A DNA stretch of 64,000 nt from Nitrospinaceae bacterium (GTDB lineage Bacteria; Nitrospinota; Nitrospinia; Nitrospinales; VA-1), in contig JAJDAY010000031.1 of the NCBI GenBank assembly GCA_029261655.1, forward strand, positions 86,238 to 150,237. The letters are read 5' to 3'. Below are positions 32,401 to 41,018 of this stretch, one piece after another; the first letter of the stretch is position 1, and every line of letters begins with the position of its first letter. The translations under genes and the position numbers were made by a program. The notes under the pieces are model-generated. The model searched no databases and was not told where the DNA came from. It saw nothing but the letters and a program-made list of their open reading frames with translations.

Positions 32401-35400
32401 TTTTGCCATTTCCATCTGCGCCCGCCGTAACGACTCCGCCGGTCTGCCTTCGCGGAACGTCATGTAAAACAATTCCAGCAAATCATCGTGAATGACGGGA
32501 TCAAACTCCGTACCACTGCGCAAAAGAATTCCGGGATACCCCTTGATCGTCAGGGCCTGAAGCAGGGGCGCTGTGGGAGACAGCCTCAGTTCCGGGTGAA
32601 ACTTCGGCTCTACATTGCTAAGCGCGATGAAATGCACCTCCAGAGGCTTTGCATAAAGATCCTTCAGGTCCACCCGCTGAAAATGATTTTGTCTGTGTCC
32701 AATAGAAATGAATGTATTGGACGGGTCCAGCCGACCCAAATGCGTTCGGCTGTCAATATGAATCACGCTGTAATGCGGCCATTGGTTTTGAAAGGTGTCC
32801 AGACTGGCCGTTTTTCCGCCCAGGTTAACTGCGGACGCAAAGCGGCGCGAGACTTTGTCGAACCCGGAACCGGCCACGCCCAGTATCCTGGAGTTGTACA
32901 GGTTCTTTTTCGATTCAGACAGAAAACGATGCGCCAATGAAGAAACAAACGTCAATTGAACGGTCTCGATCAGCGTCTTATCCCCTAAAGGCAGAGCGGC
33001 CCAGGGCAGAAATTCCAACGTGCCTTCGGCAATGATCGTCAGGGATTTGCTCTTTTGAATCGCTTTCCCGGTAGGCGCTATCAGTACTTTGGCGAATAAT
33101 TGCAGGTCGGCAGGGGAAGCCTTGCCGCCTTCTCTTCCTACGTGCTGAATCCGTTCGGACAATTGGGCGCTTCTTTCAACCTTGCGGACGTGAATGGATT
33201 CGGAATCAATTTTCCAGATCAGCAGGTGGTCGTGAGCCCACTGGTATTTCAGCAAGGTCTCGCCAGCACCCAACTGATCCTGCACTTCTTCCAGCGCCGG
33301 AACAAAGGGTGCGAAAAGCGCCGCCAGGGAAGGATTTTCTTCCTGAAGCGCACCCAGCACTTCCTGATATTCTTCGATTATTTCATCGGTTCCCTGTTCC
33401 GCTTCTTCACTCTTGCCTTGAGATTCCAGATCAGCCGCCAGCAGAAATCGACTGGAATAGCTGGAGAGTTCGTCGTAATAATTGCGCCGGTCTTCATCAA
33501 CCAGTTCCAGTTCGGGCCGAAGAGCCACCAGTAAGAATTGTCGGCCCTTTTCGGAAAAAACCAATGCTTCGGCAAGTTTTTTCTCCTCAAACAACAAGTC
33601 CGTGAGCCCGAAATAAAGATCTTCCACCATCGAAAGGGTGGAGGAATCGTGGCCAATCACCCCGTAGGGAAGTTGCGCCAGAAGATTCTCCGCTTCCAAA
33701 AGTAAAGGCAAACGCCTGGGCAAAGGCGCGACCAGATACTCTATGTATTTGTATTGCCATTCAAGATGCCTGGGGATGATTCTTTCAGGCTCTTTGTCGT
33801 TTTGCGTTGGGTCCTTTGGCTCACCCGCAAGCTGGATCGCCAGTTCCAGATTTTGCGTCAAGACCGGTTCTATTTCAGGAAACGACTTTTTACTCTGGGC
33901 AATCCGGGACAACCCTTCTGCAAAATAGTTCCGCGATTGTTTGACGTGGTCGAAATCGCGTTTCATCCCCGATGTCGCGGCCTCCACCAACGACCTCAAC
34001 GTGGGCGCAGTCTTTTTAACTTCCGACCTGTCGGGAGAGAAGTGATACCCCAGGTAATGGTGAAAAATACCGAGATAATTCCCGGCGATTAAAAGATATT
34101 CGGGGCTGGAAAAAGTGTCCATGGTCCCCATCTCGGTGGACGCTTCGCCAAGCAGACGGATGGCGTTTTCGATCTCTTCTTTCAAGCCAGCAAGAGGCAG
34201 GTACTGACACTTGGTATAAACCGCTCGCCCGATATTGACGGCGTTGACCGCGACTCCGTGCTTGTTGTTCAGCTTACGACTGAGTTCATAGGATTCTTTA
34301 AAGTATTTCAGGCTGTCGTCATACTGGCCGTTGTGAAAAAGAAAATTTCCAATCTGGTTTTGTAACAGCGCCTTTTCCAGCAGGATGGGAATATTTTTTT
34401 CGACATCGAGATCCTTTGGGATCAGCTCGAGTTTCTTTTTAAAATATTCGACCGCCTTGTCGTATTCCCTGAAATCGCTGTATATTTTACCGATGTAATG
34501 AAAAATGAGTTTTTGCTCACCCACCCGATCGAACCCCGTCGCCGCCTGGGAAGCGCCTTCCCCAAGACCGGTTTGAACCTCCACCCCGAACAGGGCGTCT
34601 TTCTTATTCTTTTTTACCCGTTGCACGACACCGTGCTTTTCCAGACTTTCAATGGCATGGAAATAATTATTGAGCGCCTGGTTCATGGATTTTGTGTCCG
34701 GCTCGGTCTTTTCCGCGTTCAATGAAAATAAATTATTGGCGATATTTCGAAGCGTGCGCGAAAGCGATGCCTCATTTCCAGCCTGTTGATTGAGCTCGAG
34801 CGTTGTTGAAAAATATTCCACCGCTTTGGCAAAATCACCTTTGTCCTGATAAACAAGGGCGATCCGGTCGTTTAATTCGGCCATTCGGTTCAGATCGTTT
34901 TGCCCGGTCACGATCTTGAGAGCTTTTTTGTATTGCGTGAGCGCCTCGTCATGAAAACCGGATTTAAACGCGCTCTCGCCGAATCTTTGGTGAAAGATGC
35001 TTTCCCGCGCCGGGTTAAAAAAGCTGATGCCGCTTAATTTTCTTTTTTTGTAGTATTGGGTGGCGGAATTATGACTGTTCAACAGATAATGCCCGTTGCC
35101 AAGGTTCAGAAGTAAATTAGCTTCGTTTTCGGGATCGCGGGTTTCATCGTTCAGAGCCAGAGCCATCTGGTATTCGGCCACGGCCCGCTCAAGGAAATCC
35201 TCGCCCTTCACCAGCCGTTCTTTTTGTTCAAAAACAAAACCTAACGTTTGATGAAAAAAGACCTGACCGGAGTCCACCGCCAACGCTTTCAAAATTTCTT
35301 TTTGCGCCTGATCCAAATCCGGCGGCGTGAGATAGGTGTACGCCAACCCAAGGGCGTAATGATCCACAGCGGAAACCTCTCCGTCTTTTTTCAGGCGGTC

Positions 35401-37521
35401 CTGGTAAAACCCGACCGCCTTTTCACTTTTCTTCAAGGCCGCATTCGCCTGTAAATATCCCCGATGCGCTCCCACTGTTTCGGGGCTGAAATCCATCAAC
35501 CTGCGGAAGGTTTTCAAAGCCAGCTTGACTTCCCCCACTTTCAATTCCCAGGCCCCTTTGTCCAGCGTTTTACGGATCAGACCTTCTCTTGCCCTTTCCG
35601 TGTATTCTTCCGGGAATGCAGCATTCGCTGAAATTTCTCCATAAATACTCAAACTCTTTTCAAAGTTTTCTTCTTCAGAATAAATATTCGCGAGTGCGAC
35701 TTTAGCGATAAATGTTTGAGAAACTGCTTTTGAAAACCGCTCAATGGTTTTCTGGTAGGCTTCCTTGGCCAAAAGGTTTTCGTTGGCCTGGTAAAAAAGT
35801 TCGCCGATGCGGTTTTGAATGGCGCCCGCCAGACGCGGCACATCTTTGTATAGATTGGTCAGGGACTCCAGGCTGGAAACTTTCTTTTCCAGAGTGGGTT
35901 GCTTCTCATAAATATTCAGAATCTCCTGAATCGCTTTATCGCTCCAGAACTCCACATCGTAATAATCTTTCACCACTTGCACGTATGCCAGAACCAGTTT
36001 CTCGCTATCTCCTACCAGCGTATAGATTTGACTCCGGGAAAATGCCGCCCCCGCCGACAAATACCTTTGACTCGGATAGCCGTCTATCACTTTCTGGTAA
36101 TGGTCGAGGGCTTTTCCATGATCTTCCAACTGAAAATAGAAGTTGCCCATTTCAAAAAAGGCGCGCGCCCCGATATGGCTGGATTCTGGATAGCGGCTCT
36201 TGATTGTTTCCATCTGCCGAATGCCGGCACGGACTTTTTCCTCATAGACGGTGGGACCCATCTGCTTGAAACCCGCAAGTTCCAGCAACACAAGGTCGAT
36301 CTCGGCCAGTCCCCGATACTCTTTTTCATCGGGATGCTTTTTTATGATCTCCGCAAATAAACTATGCGCCTTTTCCAGGTGACCGCGTTCTTTAAAACTT
36401 GTGGCAAACCGGTAACGGATGCGGGCGAGGCTGTCTTCCCCATCGAATTCATGGACGATGTTGGCGTAACCCATGAGGCAGGTGTAGGAATATCCCTGCG
36501 GTCCGGAACAAAGATCGGCCACAACCTGAAGCGAATTTCCGTACCCGTCCGCCCTGGGCAACAAACCCTCATCCGACATTTCCCATATGTCGATGCCGGC
36601 TTTCCGGTTGGACGTGAGGATCAACTTTCCATTGGGGGACGTTTCCGGAAGCAGGTCGTAAGTCGAGCTGTCGGTCAACTGACGGAATATTCCCGGCTTT
36701 CCAGAGTCAAACGCAACCTTCCAGATACTGGAGTTGTCGTTGATGGACAATTCACCGTCAAAATTGGTGTCGTCCTGAAAACGGGTGAAGAAAATCTGGT
36801 CCCCATTTTTCGACCAGGCAGGAGAAACTTCTATTGCCGGGCTGGCGGTGATCTGAACACGGGAACCCCCGGCAAGATCCAGAACCCATAAATCGCGGTT
36901 CTGGTCACTGGAAACATAGGCGAGGTATTTACCGTCGGAAGATATCGCGGGGTAGACCGCGTTTTCGATCACCAGCGTTTTCACCCGCGTTTTCACATCG
37001 ACCTTGTAAATTCCACGATTTCCCGACTCAGGATGGGTCGATGTAAAATAGATGAACCGCTCATCGGGAGACCATTCCGGGTCTTCCTCAGAAAAACCTA
37101 TCTCGGTCAACCTGATTCCCTCTTGTTTCTCCGGGTCGGCCTGCCCTTTTCCGCCCAGATCCATGACATAAATATCTCCCCTGGGGTCGGACCGATGCGA
37201 AATAAATGCCACCCGATCGCCTTTAGGACTCAGTGTTGGCGAATTATCTTCCGCGCTATGAAAAGTCAATTGCCTGTCGGGCGGCTGTAACCCCGGCCCC
37301 CGGTGTTTCAACCATAAATCCAGATTACCGGAGCGGTCGGAAACAAAAACCATGAGGCTTCCATCAGCAGACAATGTAGAAGCAAAGTCCTCACCCGGAT
37401 GGGTGGTTATCTGAACAGGCTGGAACAACTGGGCCGAACCCGATACAGGGTTCACGTTGGCCAAAAAAAATATCGGCAAAAGGAAGGCGCATATTGTGAA
37501 AGTGAATCTGCAAAATCGCAT
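29464..37521 (-). CDS. Giant exported protein: TolB-like propeller, TPR arrays, pseudo-CHAT and C-terminal CHAT protease domain
   Basis: A 2685-residue protein with an N-terminal signal peptide (about 1-29). A TolB/WD40-like propeller with PD40 repeats spans about 30-330 (for example LSPKGDRVAFISHRSD). A long TPR array covers about 355-1350. A first CHAT-like domain lies at about 1415-1725 and a second TPR array at about 1730-2225. The C-terminal CHAT domain covers about 2290-2685. Its caspase-type dyad is clear: His2553 in IHIASHGEF and Cys2598 in VTLSACQTGLG. At the matching sites of the first copy there are Arg1592 (HIDSRTH) and Val1637 (ALSNVEP), so that copy is predicted inactive. CHAT domains are caspase-like proteases, and the target here is unknown. 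Export suggests a periplasmic or surface site. It is divergent from nuoN. Confidence 0.88.
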   Translation of the reverse strand: MRFCRFTFTICAFLLPIFFLANVNPVSGSAQLFQPVQITTHPGEDFASTLSADGSLMVFVSDRSGNLDLWLKHRGPGLQPPDRQLTFHSAEDNSPTLSPKGDRVAFISHRSDPRGDIYVMDLGGKGQADPEKQEGIRLTEIGFSEEDPEWSPDERFIYFTSTHPESGNRGIYKVDVKTRVKTLVIENAVYPAISSDGKYLAYVSSDQNRDLWVLDLAGGSRVQITASPAIEVSPAWSKNGDQIFFTRFQDDTNFDGELSINDNSSIWKVAFDSGKPGIFRQLTDSSTYDLLPETSPNGKLILTSNRKAGIDIWEMSDEGLLPRADGYGNSLQVVADLCSGPQGYSYTCLMGYANIVHEFDGEDSLARIRYRFATSFKERGHLEKAHSLFAEIIKKHPDEKEYRGLAEIDLVLLELAGFKQMGPTVYEEKVRAGIRQMETIKSRYPESSHIGARAFFEMGNFYFQLEDHGKALDHYQKVIDGYPSQRYLSAGAAFSRSQIYTLVGDSEKLVLAYVQVVKDYYDVEFWSDKAIQEILNIYEKQPTLEKKVSSLESLTNLYKDVPRLAGAIQNRIGELFYQANENLLAKEAYQKTIERFSKAVSQTFIAKVALANIYSEEENFEKSLSIYGEISANAAFPEEYTERAREGLIRKTLDKGAWELKVGEVKLALKTFRRLMDFSPETVGAHRGYLQANAALKKSEKAVGFYQDRLKKDGEVSAVDHYALGLAYTYLTPPDLDQAQKEILKALAVDSGQVFFHQTLGFVFEQKERLVKGEDFLERAVAEYQMALALNDETRDPENEANLLLNLGNGHYLLNSHNSATQYYKKRKLSGISFFNPARESIFHQRFGESAFKSGFHDEALTQYKKALKIVTGQNDLNRMAELNDRIALVYQDKGDFAKAVEYFSTTLELNQQAGNEASLSRTLRNIANNLFSLNAEKTEPDTKSMNQALNNYFHAIESLEKHGVVQRVKKNKKDALFGVEVQTGLGEGASQAATGFDRVGEQKLIFHYIGKIYSDFREYDKAVEYFKKKLELIPKDLDVEKNIPILLEKALLQNQIGNFLFHNGQYDDSLKYFKESYELSRKLNNKHGVAVNAVNIGRAVYTKCQYLPLAGLKEEIENAIRLLGEASTEMGTMDTFSSPEYLLIAGNYLGIFHHYLGYHFSPDRSEVKKTAPTLRSLVEAATSGMKRDFDHVKQSRNYFAEGLSRIAQSKKSFPEIEPVLTQNLELAIQLAGEPKDPTQNDKEPERIIPRHLEWQYKYIEYLVAPLPRRLPLLLEAENLLAQLPYGVIGHDSSTLSMVEDLYFGLTDLLFEEKKLAEALVFSEKGRQFLLVALRPELELVDEDRRNYYDELSSYSSRFLLAADLESQGKSEEAEQGTDEIIEEYQEVLGALQEENPSLAALFAPFVPALEEVQDQLGAGETLLKYQWAHDHLLIWKIDSESIHVRKVERSAQLSERIQHVGREGGKASPADLQLFAKVLIAPTGKAIQKSKSLTIIAEGTLEFLPWAALPLGDKTLIETVQLTFVSSLAHRFLSESKKNLYNSRILGVAGSGFDKVSRRFASAVNLGGKTASLDTFQNQWPHYSVIHIDSRTHLGRLDPSNTFISIGHRQNHFQRVDLKDLYAKPLEVHFIALSNVEPKFHPELRLSPTAPLLQALTIKGYPGILLRSGTEFDPVIHDDLLELFYMTFREGRPAESLRRAQMEMAKLHPKSLAWAGYRFYGFPGMEEEAKLEFAQTHFMENAKKGAQSYTDQDWLGAIDNLEKALTLSDFLPDKSLVEKIIKSLAQAAYNMDDTPKAIQYQEKLLEMAAGKEDPEEKAEALYFLGILYSRAENYPVAVGHLREALAIYEEHDILDRLAENYSQLGIVEENALDYDKALEAFTASLALNEEIGEDLNRGLELRRIGRIYYLRLNQFDAARKYFQQAYQLFQELENNEQQVETLLELGLVAEKQGDFAPALDFYSKAETLAAQQNLQQGLSKALLYQANSHWFQGNYQKAFRFQKESLKIAETEKDKRQQAFIYNTLGLIHWTLNDSERALEHLNHSLELAEEIRSTLDVASANNNIGLVYRKDKKYETSIEYFNKALKKDKELKSKWGQGYTHRNLGMSYMRLGQLDQAEPHIMQAIELSREIGNKTNLVKSMLEAGHLALEKNTCDKAIVIFQQTGELAKKLNIPEVHWRALRGGGVCLAKAGKLTEAAELYEQAVAVVDGMRAAIKVEEFQNGFLTDKQDVYKELRLVLLDLGKVEESFNYAERAKSRSFIDLLGNQKVSLKNDVSQKLYDGLTDQKQKIRSIEEALGVARSGEDEKVIEDIAKNLVKARTQYQDLLIQAKEESPEISNFITVESITLKELDTLLEPDVALVEYLVTTNELVAWVIQKGGIDVVRTPVKESELDPLVKDYRKRMQQLAPLDEQSVRLNDLLIQPLEKYIADKRVLGIIPQGVLHYVSFSSLKNTESYLVERHPLFYSPSASVLKFTFARKTAKNNSAEVKVLALGNPDLGDFNYDLPLAEMEANAIKWNFPKIDVLTREKATESWLTENIGEYQIIHIASHGEFDPINPLFSSLKLTKDLAQDGNFEVNEVFALNINADIVTLSACQTGLGKITGGDELVGLNRAFIYAGTHSLLSSLWRVSDISTAILIKHFYRNYVVDNKGESLRKAQLLVKRLYPHPSYWAGFNLTGDYR

Positions 37522-37806
37522 GCAAGGAATCCCGGAAAGAATTTTTGGGAGAACATCTCAATTATTGATTATAACCCAATTTATCAATGAAAAGTGAACC
37601 CCTAAAATCGGAAACTTTTGTCCCCCGGAATCCGGCTATTTTGCAAATGACAAGCCTGAATTTTTATTTACAATAAAACATTCCCTTGAAATAGCAGCGG
37701 AAATGCTTTAAAAACGCACTACACAGTTGATCCCTCGCACGCGGGTCGAGCGTGAATCTCTGGTCCAGCGGTACGCTGAAAATAATAATTTTTAGATGCT
37801 CCTTTT
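37522..37806. other. Divergent intergenic region between the CHAT gene and nuoN
   Basis: These 285 bases must contain the promoters for both flanking genes. It is AT-rich toward the CHAT side. I could not pick a convincing -35/-10 pair or operator by eye, and no tRNA or small RNA is evident. Confidence 0.4.
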
Positions 37807-39333
37807 ATGAGTCCTTTGATCAATACCGCAGACATGAACTGGGTCGCCCTTCTGCCGGAACTGACGCTTCTCGTGACCGGGTTGTTTCTTTTGCTGGTGG
37901 GACTGAATAAGACTTTCAACACCAACCGTTACCTTTCCCTTGCTTCACTTTCCGGAATTCTGATCGCTCTGTTTTTTTCCTTTTCTCTATGGGGCATGGC
38001 GCCTTCCGCTTCCAGCGGGCAAAACCCCGCAATGTTCAGCAACGCGTTGCTCCACGACAAATTTTCCCAAAGTTTTAACATCATTTTTCTCATCATGTCC
38101 CTGTTCACCATTTTTGGCTCGGTGCGCTATCCACAAACGGATCACGAAAACAAAGCCGAATATTTTTCACTGGTGCTATTCGCGACCATGGGAATGATGT
38201 TTCTTGCCAAATCGGGAAACCTGATCACCGCCTTCATCGCTCTTGAGATTTTTTCCATTGCCCTTTATATCCTGTGCGGGTTTTCCGCCAAACACGGAAC
38301 CGGACGGGAAAGTCCTTCCGACAAAATGGAACTCAGCTGGGCATGCCAGGCGTCCCAGGAATCTACCGTTAAATATCTGCTGATAGGAGCCTTCGCGTCC
38401 GCCATTCTGGTTTATGGAATGGCACTGATCTATGCGGGAACCGGGACGACAGAAATCCGGTTGATCGGTGAACTGATCCGGGAGAACCCATACAGCGCCA
38501 ACCTTCTGGTCTACATCGGCATGGCACTGATGTTTTGCGGACTGGCCTTCAAAGTGTCGCTGGTGCCTTTCCACTCATGGACGCCGGACGTGTATCAAGG
38601 CGCGCCGACACCGATCACCGCGTTCATGTCTGTTGCCACCAAAGCCGCGGCTTTCGCACTCATCGCCAGAATTTTTTACATTGCCCTGCCGGCATTTCAG
38701 GAAATCTGGATACCCTTCCTGTTCGGTGTGTCGGTCCTGACCATGCTGGTCGGCAACATCGCCGCCATTTTCCAGGACAATGTAAAACGCATGCTGGCCT
38801 ATTCGGGAGTGGCGCATGCCGGGTATCTGCTGATCGGTATTGTGGCCAACAGTCAAGAAGGAATCGCCAGCATCCTGTTTTATCTCGGTATCTACCTGTT
38901 CATGAACATCGGCGCTTTTGCTGTCGTGTTCATCATGGAAGGCGAAGGACAGGAAGGAAACTCGATCCACCGCTTCAAAGGGCTGGCAAAACGCAGTCCC
39001 TTGATGGCCGCGGCGATGGCTTTGTTCATGGTTTCTTTGGCGGGCTTTCCGCCGACTGCCGGGTTTTTCGGAAAACTTTATGTCTACCTGGCCGCCATCA
39101 AATCCGGCTACGTTCTCATCACGATAATGGCCGTCATCGCCAGCGTGATTTCCGTCTACTTCTATTTGCGGGTGATCGTCATGATGTACCTCAAGGAAGA
39201 AGATGAAGAAGTCCCCTTCACCATCCACCGGGGCATGGGAGGCATCATCACCGTGAGCGCCGTGGCCATCCTCCTGTTCGGTTTTTTTCCGTCACCGCTC
39301 ATGCAACTCGCACTCGATTCCATTCCGTTCTAA
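37807..39333 (+). CDS. nuoN: NADH-quinone oxidoreductase subunit N
   Basis: A 508-residue antiporter-like membrane subunit with about 14 helices. FIALEIFSIALYILCG carries the conserved membrane Glu. FCGLAFKVSLVPFHSWTPDVYQG carries the conserved Lys and the NuoN-specific HSWTPDVYQGAP. RMLAYSGVAHAGYLL follows. It completes complex I but lies about 16.7 kb beyond nuoA and on the opposite strand to nuoA-M, so it must be separately transcribed. The ATG at 37807 is used. Confidence 0.96.
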   Translation: MSPLINTADMNWVALLPELTLLVTGLFLLLVGLNKTFNTNRYLSLASLSGILIALFFSFSLWGMAPSASSGQNPAMFSNALLHDKFSQSFNIIFLIMSLFTIFGSVRYPQTDHENKAEYFSLVLFATMGMMFLAKSGNLITAFIALEIFSIALYILCGFSAKHGTGRESPSDKMELSWACQASQESTVKYLLIGAFASAILVYGMALIYAGTGTTEIRLIGELIRENPYSANLLVYIGMALMFCGLAFKVSLVPFHSWTPDVYQGAPTPITAFMSVATKAAAFALIARIFYIALPAFQEIWIPFLFGVSVLTMLVGNIAAIFQDNVKRMLAYSGVAHAGYLLIGIVANSQEGIASILFYLGIYLFMNIGAFAVVFIMEGEGQEGNSIHRFKGLAKRSPLMAAAMALFMVSLAGFPPTAGFFGKLYVYLAAIKSGYVLITIMAVIASVISVYFYLRVIVMMYLKEEDEEVPFTIHRGMGGIITVSAVAILLFGFFPSPLMQLALDSIPF

Positions 39334-39343
39334 ATATTTCTTT

Positions 39344-39778
39344 TCACTCCAGAATAAACGTCACCGGACCGTCGTTGACCAGATTCACCCGCATGTCGGC
39401 GCCGAACTTTCCTGTGGCGACCCTCAACCCCGATTGGGTGAGAACCTCGACATAACGCAGATAAAGCGTTTCGGCATCCCTGGGCAAAGCCGCCTTATCA
39501 AACCCCGGACGCCTGCCTTTAGAGCAGTCGCCTGCCAGAGTAAACTGGGAAACCACCAGAATCTCTCCTTCAATGTCTTTACAGGACAAATTCATTTTTC
39601 CGGCAGGATCGGGAAAAACACGCAGGTGGATGGTTTTCCCGGCGAGAACATCGGCTCGCGCAAAAGCGTCGCCTTTTTCAGCGCCAAATAAAACCATGAG
39701 TCCTTTGCCCACACGGGCGATCTCTTTTCCATCCACATCGACCGATGCGCTGGACACTCTTTGCAAAACAAGTTTCAT
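39344..39778 (-). CDS. dtd: D-aminoacyl-tRNA deacylase
   Basis: A 144-residue Dtd enzyme that removes D-amino acids from mischarged tRNA. It starts MKLVLQRVSSASV. The family motif SQFTLAGDCSKGRRPGF and the C-terminal NDGPVTFILE (the chiral-site Gly-Pro motif) are both visible. The ATG at 39778 gives the standard length. An open upstream extension to 39970 is rejected because it translates a repeat-like sequence. Confidence 0.95.
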   Translation of the reverse strand: MKLVLQRVSSASVDVDGKEIARVGKGLMVLFGAEKGDAFARADVLAGKTIHLRVFPDPAGKMNLSCKDIEGEILVVSQFTLAGDCSKGRRPGFDKAALPRDAETLYLRYVEVLTQSGLRVATGKFGADMRVNLVNDGPVTFILE

Positions 39779-39781
39779 GAA

Positions 39782-39852
39782 TGTAAAGAAAGCACAAAGA
39801 AAAAACTCATCAATCAGTTCCTTTGCGTCCTCTGCGTCTTTGCGGTAAAAAA
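39782..39852. repeat. Candidate dispersed repeat directly upstream of dtd
   Basis: The interval carries the tandem-like pattern TTTGCGTCCTCTGCGTC followed by TTTGCGG, and at its other end GTAAAGAAAGCACAAAG. Sequences of this 'TGCGTC-TTTGCG' type recur as dispersed intergenic repeats in unrelated bacterial genomes, as far as I recall. Only one copy is in the window, so repeat status here is inferred. Confidence 0.4.
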
Positions 39853-39891
39853 GGGCTTTGGTTTTTACTGAAACACAAAATCGAATATCTG

Positions 39892-40068
39892 CTATCTGGC
39901 GTTGAAGAAACGCGAAGAAGTCCCTTCCGATCCAATGATGACCCGCACTTCTCTTTGACAAAGAGGGCAACGCCCTTCGTAGGCGTTCTTTTCCTTATTG
40001 ATATAGATTCGACGGTAAACATTACAGCAATCGAATAATATTCCGAGGAATTTTTTCTTCTCCATCAT
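39892..40068 (-). CDS. Small zinc-ribbon-like protein (58 aa)
   Basis: A short product starting MMEKKKFLGILFDCCNVYRR. It has a CC pair near residues 14-15 and a second CPLCQRE pair near 34-40, so four cysteines could bind zinc. GGAGGG directly precedes the two adjacent ATGs at 40068 and 40065, so the exact start is open. The C-terminal SSRFFNAR is basic. No named family. It lies between dtd and the TerB gene, all on the minus strand. Confidence 0.65.
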   Translation of the reverse strand: MMEKKKFLGILFDCCNVYRRIYINKEKNAYEGRCPLCQREVRVIIGSEGTSSRFFNAR

Positions 40069-40102
40069 CCCTCCACAAACCAAACGGTTTTAACCGGTAA
40101 GT

Positions 40103-40996
40103 TCATTTCAATCCGTCAAGCGCCTTGATCTTGGATGCTTTGAAATCCTGATGCGGGATATGCATGGCTTTGGTGATTTTGCGAATTTGCTCCGATTCAG
40201 CGGTCGAGATTTTACCATCTGCGGTGGCAATGGCAAAAAAGCCGTCGATCATTTTCACCCGTTCGTTATAAGTGATGATCCGATTCGTTTCAGAGATCAC
40301 TTCGTGAAAATCGAATCCTTGTCTGGCCTGCTCCACAACGACATCAAAAAGAATTTCCAACTCCTCTTGTGAAAAGGAGACGTTTTCCTCGATAACTTTC
40401 TTCAGCGTTTTTTCCTCACTTGCTTCTATCACCTCATCCACCTGCGCGACCGAGGCGAGCAGAGTCCCCCACAAGCAGATGCGGTAAACTTCATCATCTG
40501 ACAAAGAAATTTTGCGCCCCTGTTCGGCGCTCTGCAACTCAATATTATGAATCACTTTTCTTTTAAAATATTTTTCCATTTCCGGGTCTTTAGCCCTGGC
40601 ATCTGTAAAAATCGTGCGCTGAAAAAAATTACGGATTTTCCCAAACGACCGGGTGGTGAAAGAAGATGCCTCCAGCCAGGAAGTGAATTTATCCATCAAC
40701 GTGATTTCCTCAGCGCTCGCACTCCCCTGGGTCATCTCGGACATTGCCTGAAGGATTTCCTGTTTTTCTTCGACCGAAGATAACTCCGCAATGAGTTGCT
40801 TGAACAACTCATCCTGGTGCGCTTTTGATACGGGAGCTTCGAGGTAGGGTTTCAAATCCCTCACATCATTTTTATCCAGATTGAATTTTTTGATAAACGA
40901 CTTGAGCAGGTTGAGTTCCGAATGAGTCATCTCCCCGTCGGCCCAGGCGACGGTGGTCATCACCTTTAAAAAGGTCAGCTTTTTAAAATAGGACAT
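40103..40996 (-). CDS. Tandem TerB-like domain protein
   Basis: A 297-residue soluble protein with two TerB-type helical repeats. The first starts VMTTVAWADGEMTHSELNLL (about 12-31) and the second MIDGFFAIATADGKISTAES (about 249-268). Each has the acidic DG-x-(I/M) metal-binding pattern of TerB/DjlA. TerB-like domains bind divalent metal and occur in stress and membrane-linked systems. Tellurite resistance itself should not be inferred. It lies 22 bases downstream of the FG-GAP lipoprotein gene, likely one operon. Confidence 0.75.
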   Translation of the reverse strand: MSYFKKLTFLKVMTTVAWADGEMTHSELNLLKSFIKKFNLDKNDVRDLKPYLEAPVSKAHQDELFKQLIAELSSVEEKQEILQAMSEMTQGSASAEEITLMDKFTSWLEASSFTTRSFGKIRNFFQRTIFTDARAKDPEMEKYFKRKVIHNIELQSAEQGRKISLSDDEVYRICLWGTLLASVAQVDEVIEASEEKTLKKVIEENVSFSQEELEILFDVVVEQARQGFDFHEVISETNRIITYNERVKMIDGFFAIATADGKISTAESEQIRKITKAMHIPHQDFKASKIKALDGLK

Positions 40997-41018
40997 GAAA
41001 TATTTTTTTCCTCTTCAT

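Noticed and set aside
39779..39970. 64-residue N-terminal extension of dtd
   Set aside because: Family length and the start MKLVLQRVSS place the start at 39778; the extension translates a repeat-like element.
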